Shown here in pieces: positions 12,207 to 21,797 of a DNA stretch of 64,000 nt. The notes under the pieces are model-generated. The model saw nothing but the letters and a program-made list of their open reading frames with translations, ran no database searches and had not been told where the DNA came from. Source of the DNA: Sycon ciliatum. Lineage: Eukaryota; Porifera; Calcarea; Leucosolenida; Sycettidae. The first letter of the stretch is position 1, and each line of letters begins with the position of its first letter. The DNA is taken from NCBI RefSeq assembly GCF_964019385.1, contig NC_088644.1, positions 38,686,149 to 38,750,148 on the forward strand, written 5' to 3'. The position numbers were made by a program, and so were the translations under genes.

Positions 12207-12648
12207 AGATGTATGAAGCTATTTTGTATACCGTAAAATCCCAAGCCCCGGGCGTATACTTTGCAGAGCGTCAAAAACCGGGCGTATATTTGGGCATGGG
12301 CGTATTTTAGGGCATGGGCGTTATTTCGGACGCAATCTGCAGAAGATCAATCTATCAGCAACCGACTAGTTTCAGTGAACCACCATTCACACTGAGCGCG
12401 GTACAGGTACATCAAACCACAGCTGGAAATTTGGTCGTAACCAAGAATGTAGCGATAAATTACAGATTTGATAGGCAAACCACTTGCTATGGTAAGTACA
12501 AGGCACAACAGGTACCCGCATGGCTGAAAACGTCGTGACGCTGAAGCAGGTAAGGCAGAAAACTAGATGACATTTTGAGTCCACTTTACGTTCCCATTCC
12601 GTTCAGTTTTGCTTTGGTGTAGCCCTGAGGTTGATTTGCTTATTTATT

Positions 12649-12850
12649 ACTACAACCTTCCACAACCTTCCGCGGTTGGCAGAGCCCCGGTCCCTGCGGA
12701 CCATTTGAACCATATGGGTATCGCACCCGGTTCTGACTAGGCACCGGTGGATTATACCGGCATAATTATTGGCATAATTTGGAGGTTGAACATTTGGAGC
12801 ATAATGAGGCATCCTTTCGGAGGTAGGAGCATAACTACATGGTTGTACCA
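12649..12850. repeat. Family P copy 2 (12649-12738) abutting family Z copy (12741-12850)
   Basis: The first half matches the CCGCGGTTGGCAGAGCCCCG segment of family P. The second half is rich in GCATAAT/ATTATGC words and matches 28660-28765 in reverse orientation (shared GGAGGTAGGAGCATAACTAC). No coding capacity was recognised. Confidence 0.65.
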
Positions 12851-12956
12851 CCAGTATGTAAGCTACACAATTGTGTACAATGCAACTGATCAGTGCTGGG
12901 GGTCCGCATGGTAAAGGGTTCGGAGCAGGGAGTAGTACAATACCGGTATTGTACTA

Positions 12957-13180
12957 CGTATCTAATATTGACTGGATACTTGGTCGATAGGAAATAAAAG
13001 CCGAGTAAAAGACCGAGGCGAAGCCGAGGTCTTTTACGAGGTTTTTATTACCTGACCAAGTACGAAGTCAATATTAGATTTATCACGACAAACAGTCCGT
13101 ATTTCAAATTCCAGAACGATAACCTCATGAATCCCGGTTTTATGATTGCACAACCGTTGCACCACCACCTACTCATGCAG
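12957..13180 (-). repeat. Dispersed repeat family D, with strong internal hairpin
   Basis: This is the reverse complement of 23516-23742. Both copies centre on GTAAAAGACCGAGGCGAAGC and CGAGGTCTTTTAC, which folds into a hairpin with a 9-bp AT/GC stem plus a GGC-GAA-GCC tip. The outer parts share GATGGTGCAACGGTTGTGCA. No frame of note. Confidence 0.75.
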
Positions 13181-13361
13181 TGAAAATGCTGCACTAGGCA
13201 CCGTTCAACTGCGCAACCTCTAAGCAGTCAAATAAAAGCAGTCAATATAGCCCTAAGGAGTGAAATATGCAGGAATATTTGACTTCTTAGGTATGGCAAA
13301 AAGCTATGCGAGTCAATACTAAGGGAGTGATAATCCCTGGTATTGTACGACTCGTACTACT

Positions 13362-14030
13362 CCCTGGTTCGGAGTAGCCCTTTTCCAAAGAGGCTGGCCA
13401 CTTTTTTCGCAACTTTCCGTTGTTTTGCAAGAAATCGCAACTTTCTTCATTTTCACAAACTACTTCGCAACCTTTCCGAAAAGGTGTGCAGAGAAGCGCG
13501 CTGGATCGAGACCATCGACTGTGCAAGCTATGGTTATTGTTCTAATAATTAAAAAAATGAGGTATAGGTGATGTTCGGTCATGGTGGAAGGAGAGGTGGA
13601 GTTACGAGAGAGATGAGCTGATTTCTCGCAGGGTGAGGGTGACATCGGTTGGACGAGTATGACGATTACGAAGACAGTTGACCATGATAATTTTCAAAGG
13701 TAACTCAAACTAATTTAGCAATGAAAAAATCTTTTTACAAAAGAAATCAACTAATGAATAGAAGGAGTCATGTTTTCTCTTTCCATGTTGATCTCTAGCA
13801 TGCATGGTCATCTTGCTATGGGGATATTCATGTATTTTGTTGTACTAATGGCCACTTGCAAGTACGAAAAGGCACAACATTTCCGAACGTTGAGGCTCCA
13901 TAAGTACAACAAAGTGAGTATGTATCCCTGCGTGCCAAAGCATAATATGAGGATTTCGCGAGCATAATGCGAGAATCCATGAAAGCATAATTCCATGATT
14001 TCGCGAGCATAATCCGCCGGAGCCTAGTTC
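13362..14030 (-). mobile_element. Non-autonomous element X, full copy (hAT-related end)
   Basis: On the minus strand it starts TAGGCTCCGGCGGATTATGC, has several ATTATGC words in its first 100 bp, and runs about 665 bp to GGGCTACTCCGAACC. It is homologous along its length to 34396-35062. Partial copies lie at 25452-25690 and 27376-28330. Its first 20 bases resemble the terminus of the hAT-type element at 32363, which suggests mobilisation by a related transposase. It has no long frame. Confidence 0.7.
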
Positions 14031-14143
14031 TGACCCTCGTTATGCCATGGGCAGAAGTTGGAAAGAAAAAGAAAAAGAAGTTTTTTAGACAAGTTAAAAA
14101 GAGCGAAGACAATAAGACGACATCAGGAGTAGTCTCCTAACCC

Positions 14144-14330
14144 CCTCGCATAACGAGGGTCAGAACCGGCTGCGATACCCATTATGGTTCAAATGGTCCG
14201 CAGGGACCGGGGCTCTGCCAACCGCGGAAGGTTGTAGTAAGGTCACTGTTTTCAAACACAGTGTCCTCCTCCTTGTTTCATGCTGTCAATCTAACAATTG
14301 CGTGAACTACAACAAGGTTTATCTAATACT
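14144..14330 (-). repeat. Dispersed repeat family P, longest minus copy
   Basis: It matches 63350-63515 in reverse, including the flank ATTAGATAAACC-type sequence, the GACAGCATGAAACAAGG block and the GGCAGAGCCCCGGTCCCTGC block. Next to it is CCCTCGCATAACGAGGG, a small perfect inverted repeat. Confidence 0.7.
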
Positions 14331-14421
14331 GGTTTACCAGTTTTGGATTACATCATAATGATCTTAATATCTGTGGTGCCTCCTTTGCACCATGGCTGGT
14401 AGCTCGGCCTATTTAGCTCGT

Positions 14422-14469
14422 GCTGTACTGATGAGGCCTTTATGGCCGAAAGAGCTTGCTGTCTACAGC
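14422..14469 (+). ncRNA. Hammerhead ribozyme motif (type I topology)
   Basis: Stem I 5' strand GCTGTA (14422-14427) pairs perfectly with TACAGC (14464-14469). Between them lie the core CTGATGA (14428-14434), stem II GGCC/GGCC with loop TTTAT, GAAA (14448-14451), a short stem III containing one G.G mismatch, and the cleavage triplet GTC ending at 14463. All invariant core bases are present. The weak stem III is like those of Penelope/retrozyme hammerheads, which often act as dimers. The rest of 14520-16250 shows no gene. Confidence 0.75.
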
Positions 14470-16254
14470 ATTGGGTAATGTATATGTACATGTATTTTTT
14501 TTTTTTTTTTTTACTATGTTCACACACCCAGCTCGAAAATAATAAAGAAAGACAATGATACTGAGACTAGGACGAACGTATGTACATGGCTGTAACGACA
14601 GTATGGAAGGGGGGAGGGGGCTGCACTGGCAGAGCACAGCCCTACCGCCTACCAGTAGCTATTGCGGTGACATGCCATACCAGTCTTTGCTGCCAAGTGT
14701 CAGAGAATGACAGGATGTCACAGGGATGATGACAGTGTGGTCTTGGCTGAACGCGCACGGGGAGTCAAGCTACCGCAGTATGACAGTATGAGTATGACGG
14801 CTGTGACAGTGTGCGTGTAAACGCTGTGTTCATCTCGTGTGTCATGCATGGTGGACATTTTCCGGGTGCTCTCAGTCTCAAGCCGGCCGACAAACAAAAT
14901 CCAAGGAGCGAGACGAAGCACCTCACGTGTCTGTGTGTGTCACTCTGCCCCTCCCCACACCGGGCCACAGTCCCCACGAATCCCCAGGCCAGAGCCGGAA
15001 CCTTGTATTGTTGAGCCGCCACGTCAGCACAGACATTCAGTGATTCGCCAATAGCCATCAGCCGTGTCCAAGCCCTCACTCAGGCCAGGGCGTACCAGTT
15101 TTCTCTCTCTCTCGCTGTTACATGTACCAGGTTACAGTGATCATGATTGCTAGTATATACGTGTAGCATTCGTAACTGTCCATCCAGTTTATAATATCAA
15201 TGATGGCGGACAGTAGAGATTCGATGGCTGCTCACCAAAGGCAAGGAAGTAAGTACTAACTGTTTGTACGTGTTAGCGATCGATGGTTGTTGATTACGAT
15301 GGGACCAGGGAGTCTAGCATGTACATGTACCAGTACTAGATACACATGTTTTTTTTGTAGTACGAAAGTAATGATGATGTGCTAGCAATGTGATGCGGGA
15401 CGGGTTAGCGTTGATGAGAACACAGTGAGAAGATGTACGTGTACTCGTACATGTACTTGTAAGTAACAGTTGTAGCCGAGCATGATGCGGTACGCGATAA
15501 GAAGATGGTTGGGAGTACGTCATATACGTGTCATGTAGATCTACGAGTGCTTGGATAGCGTCGCAACTATTACTTACATTGTACAAAGTCATGTACATGT
15601 ATATGTACAGCACCGTCTTTAAACCATGCAGCATAATTATTTGCAGCAACTAAAATGTCCTTTTCATGCACATTGCAGTAGTAAACCCTGATTTTCTAAT
15701 CCAGCAGAGTTTCCGTAGCACAAATGCCGCCGGGTTATAAAGGGACCACTGTACATGAACAGTACATGTGACCATGGTGACTGGATAACTACAATGGACA
15801 TGTACATGTACATGTACATGCATGTCCCTCCCCACGTGCCGAACTGGCTAACCCCGGGTTATGTACTGTTGAAAGTACATGTATAGTCCGTGAGCCAAAA
15901 CTCAAAATCACAAGTGCCGTTGCACTCTCGGAGGGACAAGTCGCCGCTTACAGTGTTGGTCAAGGACATCACAAAGGATACGTTTTCGCTTGTTGGACGT
16001 TCCAGAACCGATCCAGAGACCTTCGGGAGGGCTTCTTTTCTCGACCAAATTCCACCGTGAGAACAAATATTTTTACGCGAGTGGTGAGGTGTGCATCGGA
16101 CAAGTAAGCACAAAAGTACGATTTCGGGTGGAGTGAGGAAAAATAATTTATTTTTTAGAAGATAACGACGTTGACGACAATAATGGATTTGGGATTTTGT
16201 GATCACTTTATTGAAGTTTATTCCTTTCGTGTACATTGATGTTGTTTGACAACA

Positions 16255-16608
16255 ATGGAAGAGGAGGAAGACGTTTCTAGTGGCAGCGAGGTGCCAGATG
16301 GGGCAGCTGACGGCAACGAAGTGGCAAATGACAGCCCAGCGGAGTAATATTGCTGGAATTTGTGTCTGTGTGACAGCACCCAATTTAGTAGAAACGAGAA
16401 GCCTGCAGCGAGTAATATCGAGACTACAAGTTGGCGTCGCATCGTCAGCGCTGTTCGAGAGAAGGACGACCATGTCTGGGATTTTCTCTGCCAGCACAAG
16501 GGCTCAGGGAAGAGCAAATGGTGTGGCTGGTATCATGGAAAGTGCTACACCAATTGCACGCATGTGATCCTGAGCATTTGCAACACTGGAGAAGACCAGT
16601 GCCTCTGA
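16255..16608 (+). pseudogene. Unrecognised ORF with one in-frame stop
   Basis: An ATG at 16255 opens a strongly acidic start (MEEEEDVSSGSEV) that meets TAA at 16345. The same frame then continues open for 87 codons with protein-like content, including SWRRIVSAVREKDDHVWDFL and a Cys/Trp/His-rich stretch (KWCGWYHGKCYTNC), to TGA at 16606. I do not recognise the family. It could be a transposon-derived gene inactivated by one nonsense change, or two exons with a retained intron. No second copy is in the window. Confidence 0.35.
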
Positions 16609-16916
16609 TTTTGCTTTAGCTATACTTACTGACAGTGATGTGCATGTAGTAGTGAACCCAGAGCCACATCCTAAGGCCAACAAGGGGCTACCTACCAGGA
16701 GCTTAGTGGCTGATACGAACAACGAATGCCATGAAAGCCGAGCACGGTGTCAACACAACACCGAGAACTGGTCCACCCAGAGTTTACGGAAGGGAATGTT
16801 TTGTTGCAGGCAGCACTGGAGAGGGCAAGACGACAAGTAGCGAGGGCGAAACCAGCGCTGCTGGAGGTCCAAGCCAGAGCACCTGGCTGCTTGACGAGGA
16901 ACATACTATACCATTG

Positions 16917-17096
16917 TCTGTGTATGTGTGCCAGTGTGTGCATGCGTGTGTGCGTGCACGTTTCTGTATGTGCGCGTGCGTGTTTGTGTGTGCGCGCGCG
17001 TGCATGTGTGTGTGCTCGTGCGTACATGTGTGTGTGTGCGCGCGCGCGTGCATGTGTGTGTGTGTGCGCGCGCACGGGTGCATGTGTGTGCGTGCT
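16917..17096. repeat. GT/GC-rich simple repeat
   Basis: This is an imperfect (TG)n with GC-rich interruptions. The long Val/Cys-rich and His/Thr-rich frames here follow from the repeat and are not genes. Confidence 0.9.
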
Positions 17097-17756
17097 AGGC
17101 GCTTTCCTTTGTTGGTGACACCACCCCAGGCTACAACTGCGGGCCGGATGGTGGGTGTCGGGGCACGGTGTTGCCACAATCACTGTGGTCAGTGTGATCC
17201 GTGTTTCAGGTCAGTGGTGGGTTTTAGCTCACTGCAGCCAAAGCGATCATGTTGCAAGTCAACCCGAGGGTTCCAGCTGCACAACTGCAACAAATGGATT
17301 CAAGAAAAGTCTAGATCTCGCTAGGACGTTGATGCGAGCAGCGCCTCAGCCAAACTCTCCATGTCTGTCGGCCCCTCACACGAGGGGACATCTAACCGGA
17401 AACGGCAATGTTCAGGACAAGACAGGAAGTGTGTTCCGGCCACGGGACATGCTGTTGTTGCTGGTTTCGCAGCAGAGGAGCTTTGGCCGACCACACGTGC
17501 ATCCCTAGATTGCCTTCACTCCCATCCGCTACTGGACTCTGCCTCGGTGATCAGGCAGGCACCAGGGACATCTGCTTTTCCTTCGTTCGGTCGCTGTCCG
17601 TCTTGTAAAGAGAGATCAATTTACAACTGACGGCAGCAGGACCACAACAGACAACGGGCATCGGTCATTTTGCACTCGCTGAGGTGGGTCCTCCTCCTGA
17701 TCCGGCGTCCTCCTGGAGTCTGTTCTTCTCCCATTGCCATTGGGGTTGCGTGCCCG

Positions 17757-18065
17757 GGAGACCGCATAGTCGGATTCGGCAGCTGGTCCATGTGTGTGTG
17801 TGTGTGTGTGCGCGTGCACGCGTGCCTGGGAGACTGCATAATCGGATTCGGCAGCTGGTTCATGTGTATGTGCGCACGCGCGCGTGTGTGGATGTGCACG
17901 CATGCCTGAGAGACTATATAGTTGGATTCGGCAGCTGGTTCGTGTGTGTGCCCGTGCGTGCGTGTCTGGGAGACTGCATAGTCGGATTCGGCAGCTGCTT
18001 CATGTGTGTGTGTGTGTGCGCGCACATGCGCACGCGTGTGGGTGTGGGTGCGCGCGTATGCGTGT
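17757..18065. repeat. Minisatellite, about 60-75-bp unit, four or five copies
   Basis: Each unit has GGGAGACTGCATAGTCGGAT followed by TCGGCAGCTGGTTCATGTG and a variable (TG/GC)n linker. Copies start near 17757, 17828, 17907 and 17968. The antisense frame with repeated AAESDYAVSQA is a product of this tandem array. Confidence 0.85.
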
Positions 18066-18069
18066 ATGT

Positions 18070-19680
18070 ATGTATGTGGCATCATCTTATATCGGTAGTT
18101 ATCTGTGTATTACTGTGTACTGCGGTGGACTGCGATAGCACACATTATGTGCCAAGATGTGCACCTAGCTGGTAATTTCCAACTGTGTTATGTTGAGTGG
18201 AAAATGAGCAATGACAGATAGTTTTTGGTACTGTATGAGTGTGTTAGGCAATCAATAGCCAATTCCAACCTCTTGCATTGGCTGTCAGGTTGGATAGGAT
18301 CAGCGCGTGCATTTACAACAGTGGTGACGTACTTCCTATTGTACTACCGTAATGTCACATTAGCTTCAGTGTTCATATCATTCTATACTGGAGTATTCTA
18401 CGTACATGTATTTAGTAATGGAGTGGTTATTATAAATATACTTCACTCACCAATTCATTGCTCGCTATTAAGTCCAATTCCAGTATGATGAAGTCAAGAG
18501 GCGATTTATCCAGCCAAGTAGAGGAACTTGGGATACGAAATCCAAGAGAAATCATTAGGGTATTCTCAGTTCAGCCATTCACGAATGTAATTGTTATTCT
18601 TCAACGTAAACTGAGTAATATTTGACCTTGAACAGGATGAAAAGAAGTTCATGCTCGGGGCAGAGTCCGCCATTCGCTCCAGAAGGTTACTCACTACAGT
18701 CTTCTACGCCTAGGAAGTGGTGAACAAATATCTCCAGAGGTATTTAGGACCTTCTTTGAAGTCAGTTTAGTTCTGAACGAATGCATTGTAACTAATTACT
18801 TTGCTGCAGTTTGCATGCGCGATCCGGATTGATAATTCTCAGCGGTAAAAAAATTCAAATCTAGTTTTGTGCACTGGTTTCCGCGTTATGTGCACTCGTG
18901 GAATCTGCTCATGGCTTCAAAAAATGAGAATCCGTGAACAAGCGCAAAAAAATCAAGTGAAGAAGGCGAAAATGGCCGCTGCTGTCAGTGAGCAAAGTTG
19001 GATGTTTGGCGTCTTCTGTGACCTCCCTGGATCAGTTTCGAATTGTCCAACAAGTGGAAATCGCTTCAGGATACCATCCTGAAGCGGTGTGCTGAAGGAC
19101 GATTTGTCCCTCTCTGGGTGCAACGGTCGATGCTAAAACAGCCGATTCTGAGATTTGGCTCACGGACTAGTAGGCACTACGCGAGGATGGAGTAATAAAG
19201 AAAAATAAAGAACGCCGCACGAGGATGGCCTTGTGAGCGTGATGAAATATTTCTAATAATCCACCACACAAAAAATACGTCTCTCAGCTCTTTCTATTTT
19301 TCCGCCATTGCCGTAGCCATGGCACAGAAACGATGAGGCTCCGTTTTCGCTGTTTACACGGTTGGAATCCGGAACAAAATAGTTGCGTTTCCAGATTCTT
19401 ACACCTTGGTGAGCGTTTTCGTTTTGTTTCGTTTCGCGGTTGCGTTTCTTTCGTTTTCGTGTACTGTCGTGTAAACGGAAGGCCAAAACGCAAAAATATT
19501 CTTGCGTTTTCGCTGGCAGCGTTGTCGTGTAAACGCACCCTAACACTAGTAACCGTAATACTAGTAATACTAATGTCTGGTAGAAATACGAGATGTTTGT
19601 CGCGCTGGAAGCAGGGCGTCACTGTAATAATTATTATTAAAGTTGGTATCACAACTTGACGGGCGATTCGGGCTGCCGGA
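18070..19680. other. No recognisable gene; possible decayed repeat at 19333-19545
   Basis: Short frames only. At 19333-19545 the words CGTTTTCG and GTGTAAACG/GTTTACACGG recur in both orientations, as in some short inverted-repeat elements, but clean termini were not found. Confidence 0.45.
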
Positions 19681-19689
19681 GCGCTATAC

Positions 19690-19750
19690 GATAAGGGGTG
19701 ATTTCTCAAAAAACACTGTGTATACATGTACATTGAGCAGGGAGTGGTGC
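19690..19750 (+). ncRNA. Degenerate copy of the 21.37-kb hammerhead repeat
   Basis: It matches the family-B repeat (AAGGGGTGATTTCTC, CACTGTGTA, TTGAGCAGGGAGTGGTGC), but the core CTGATGA reads ACGATAA and GAAA reads AAAA. A TACATGTACA insertion splits the downstream stem strand. It is a dead ribozyme copy. Confidence 0.55.
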
Positions 19751-20314
19751 ATCCCGGCCAAAAACAAGCACCACCAATGATTGGCATTGGCAGCAATGAC
19801 CATGGAACGGTCGAAGAAGCAAACGTGACACTGAGCATACGTCACGTGATAGGTGAAGTGATGCAATCAGGACTGGGACGGGTGAAGAAGAGGGAGTCGG
19901 AGGAACAATGTGATCATCATAATTTATTATTATTATGGTAAAAAAGGAGAAGGACAAACTGTTACGAGTTATGACTACTGCCAGTACGGTACATGTAACT
20001 GTCCACCAACGTAACCAGTCATGAACATGACAGTTGTACATGTACATGATACACTCAGCGAGTGCGACAAAATGGCACAAAATTGACAAGGGGTACTGAG
20101 ACTCAAAGACCTGACATCTATCTCGTACAAGTAGCTCCAAAACTTCTCCGAGGCGCCTCAGTAAAACATTCTATTTTGCCGTGGGTCGTAGCTCGTGCTC
20201 TTCTTCGTCGCGCTTTCCTTCCCCTCTTGGACCTTTCCGAACCTGAGCCTTCCAAGCTGGAAGGTTGGTTTGCGCCTTGGAGAAGTGTTGGAGCTACAAT
20301 GTAGGTACCATAAT

Positions 20315-21169
20315 ACGGAGCATCAGCAAATCGAATTTTCGATTTGATTATTCGAATGGCAAAAAGAAAATCAGAGAGAAAATTCGAATGAAAAAGAGGT
20401 TCAGCATGTAGCGCAGTCCAGTATTTTCGAATCGAGTTTTTTTTAGCTTGAGCAGTTGAGGACTGGGATTTTGAGATGTGCAATGAACGGAGTTGCTGTT
20501 GTTTCTCATTGCCTTTGGGGATGACGCGAAGCGGCGGATGCTTCATCCGATTCAGGCTATTGGCGATAGGATCTCTCTTGGAGACCCCTTGAATAGGCGG
20601 ATCTCGGCCAAGCTCCTCCGCTATCCCTTGCATATCAGGAGACCCGCGGACGAATAGGTGAGGGTGGGCCCTACACTGCCTCAGCAGAATGAGATCCATG
20701 GTAAGGTCGACCCTCAAATATTTGGCACACTTTGAGTTGCCCTCTCCCTGCGGGGAACTCACCATAGACGCAGATGCCGAGACAACGCCAGCAGGGCTAC
20801 TGCAGTACTGGGAGCAGGAGCCATACCGGGGCTGGTAGTTGGTGACAAAGCCATGATTCCAGGATACTTGAAATGAAACAAAATGCACACTTGATAAAAC
20901 TTTTCACAGTTCGAGAGAGAGGAAAGCGTCAAGATTGACAAGAAGTCCGGACTAGTACTTTAGTAAGAACTAGTAGCTACATGCGCAAGAATGAGTACTC
21001 GTAGTGCGCCGTGTACTAGAGCACGCGCGGAGCATTCGAAAAGTATTCGAAAAGTATTTTCTGTTTGCGGGCATTTTTCAGTCGAACAAAGCCCTAGTTT
21101 CGACTGATTGAGTGCTTTTCGTGACGATTCTCGAATTTCATTCGAATATTCGATTTGCTGATGCTCCGT
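20315..21169. mobile_element. Terminal-inverted-repeat element, 855 bp
   Basis: The 22-bp terminus beginning ACGGAGCATCAGCAAATCGA is repeated in perfect inverted orientation at the other end (21148-21169). Both subterminal regions are rich in ATTCGAA words. Target duplications are not clear: 8 bp on each side do not match, and a TA or TAA cannot be excluded. The interior contains a frame with a Myb/SANT-like segment on the minus strand. The superfamily is not fixed; PIF/Harbinger or hAT would fit. Confidence 0.7.
20440..20888 (-). pseudogene. Myb/SANT-like (trihelix) domain fragment within the TIR element
   Basis: The minus frame contains VDLTMDLILLRQCRAHPHLF followed by MQGIAEELGRDPP and VSKRDPIANSLNRM. 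These follow the pattern of Myb/SANT-like DNA-binding domains (acidic start, Leu-Leu helix, IAEEL helix, then VSKR helix) found beside transposases and in transposon-derived genes. The usual Trp before the second helix is absent, and the frame runs past the element end, so it is probably a decayed transposon gene. The residue-level match is from pattern memory only. Confidence 0.4.
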
Positions 21170-21358
21170 TTTAATTGGCTCAATAACTTCCATGAGCGAC
21201 ACTGACTCACGCTGCTATCTGGTGTTCAGGAGGTATTTGTCGCGCTGGAAACGGAGCGGCTCTGTAAGTTTGTATCCCGGTGATGTTTGTGCCTGGAGAG
21301 CACTATGTACATTGTACATGTACATATAAGTGGTGCTCTTCAGGCACAATCTTCCTCA

Positions 21359-21605
21359 GCCTACTCAAGCTCAACTGATGAGGGGTGAATTCCCCGAAAC
21401 ACTGTGTATTGAGCAGGGAGTGGTGCTTTCTTGTAGGTTTGCCGAGTGGAAGGTTCGATGGATTTCTCGTGTGCTATGGATGGCAGTCGTGAGTCAGTCA
21501 AGTGAGAATTCAAGTCGGCAGGAAAAGCGCGTACGCTCCCACGTAGGGAGCAACACACAATTCCCCGAGTATCGCACCAACCTCTTCCTCGCTATCCGAG
21601 TTCAC
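21359..21605 (+). mobile_element. Family-B repeat headed by a hammerhead ribozyme (retrozyme/SINE-like)
   Basis: The repeat begins with the hammerhead at 21369-21414 and continues through TTGAGCAGGGAGTGGTGCTT, GGATGGCAGTCGTGAGTCAG and GAGAATTCAAGTCGGCAGGA to ACACACAATTCCC. Copies lie at 62589-62860 (plus), 62402-62500 (minus, body only) and 19690-19750 (head only). It has no coding capacity. Small non-coding repeats starting at a hammerhead cleavage point are known as retrozymes. Only one ribozyme per copy is seen here, so the assignment is tentative. Confidence 0.65.
21369..21414 (+). ncRNA. Hammerhead ribozyme, complete core (type I topology)
   Basis: Stem I GCTCAA (21369-21374) pairs perfectly with TTGAGC (21409-21414). 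The core is CTGATGA (21375-21381), stem II GGGG/CCCC with loop TGAATT (21382-21395), GAAA (21396-21399), a tiny stem III in ACACTGTGT (21399-21407), and cleavage nucleotide A at 21408 in a GTA triplet. Beyond an internal loop, CTACT (21361-21365) can pair again with AGTGG (21419-21423), the usual site of the activity-raising tertiary contact. All invariant nucleotides are present. Confidence 0.85.
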
Positions 21606-21797
21606 ATTATTATTGCCGTATTATAACATTTTGAATAGGGCAATCCCCACAGGCCTAGCGCCTTCTTACAGGGTACCTATGTGATAATTATGAACGATCA
21701 TACCGCGGTACTTCAAAATACATTTCTTCAAATTCCATTCCAGGGCTAGGCTTTACCAATTTCTGACTTTGTTTTTGTTGCTGTTTACCCTGCACAG

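Noticed and set aside
16731-17324. Frame with a Walker A-like GSTGEGKTT
   Set aside because: The frame quickly enters the GT repeat, no Walker B or other ATPase motif follows, and a short glycine-rich match is easily random.
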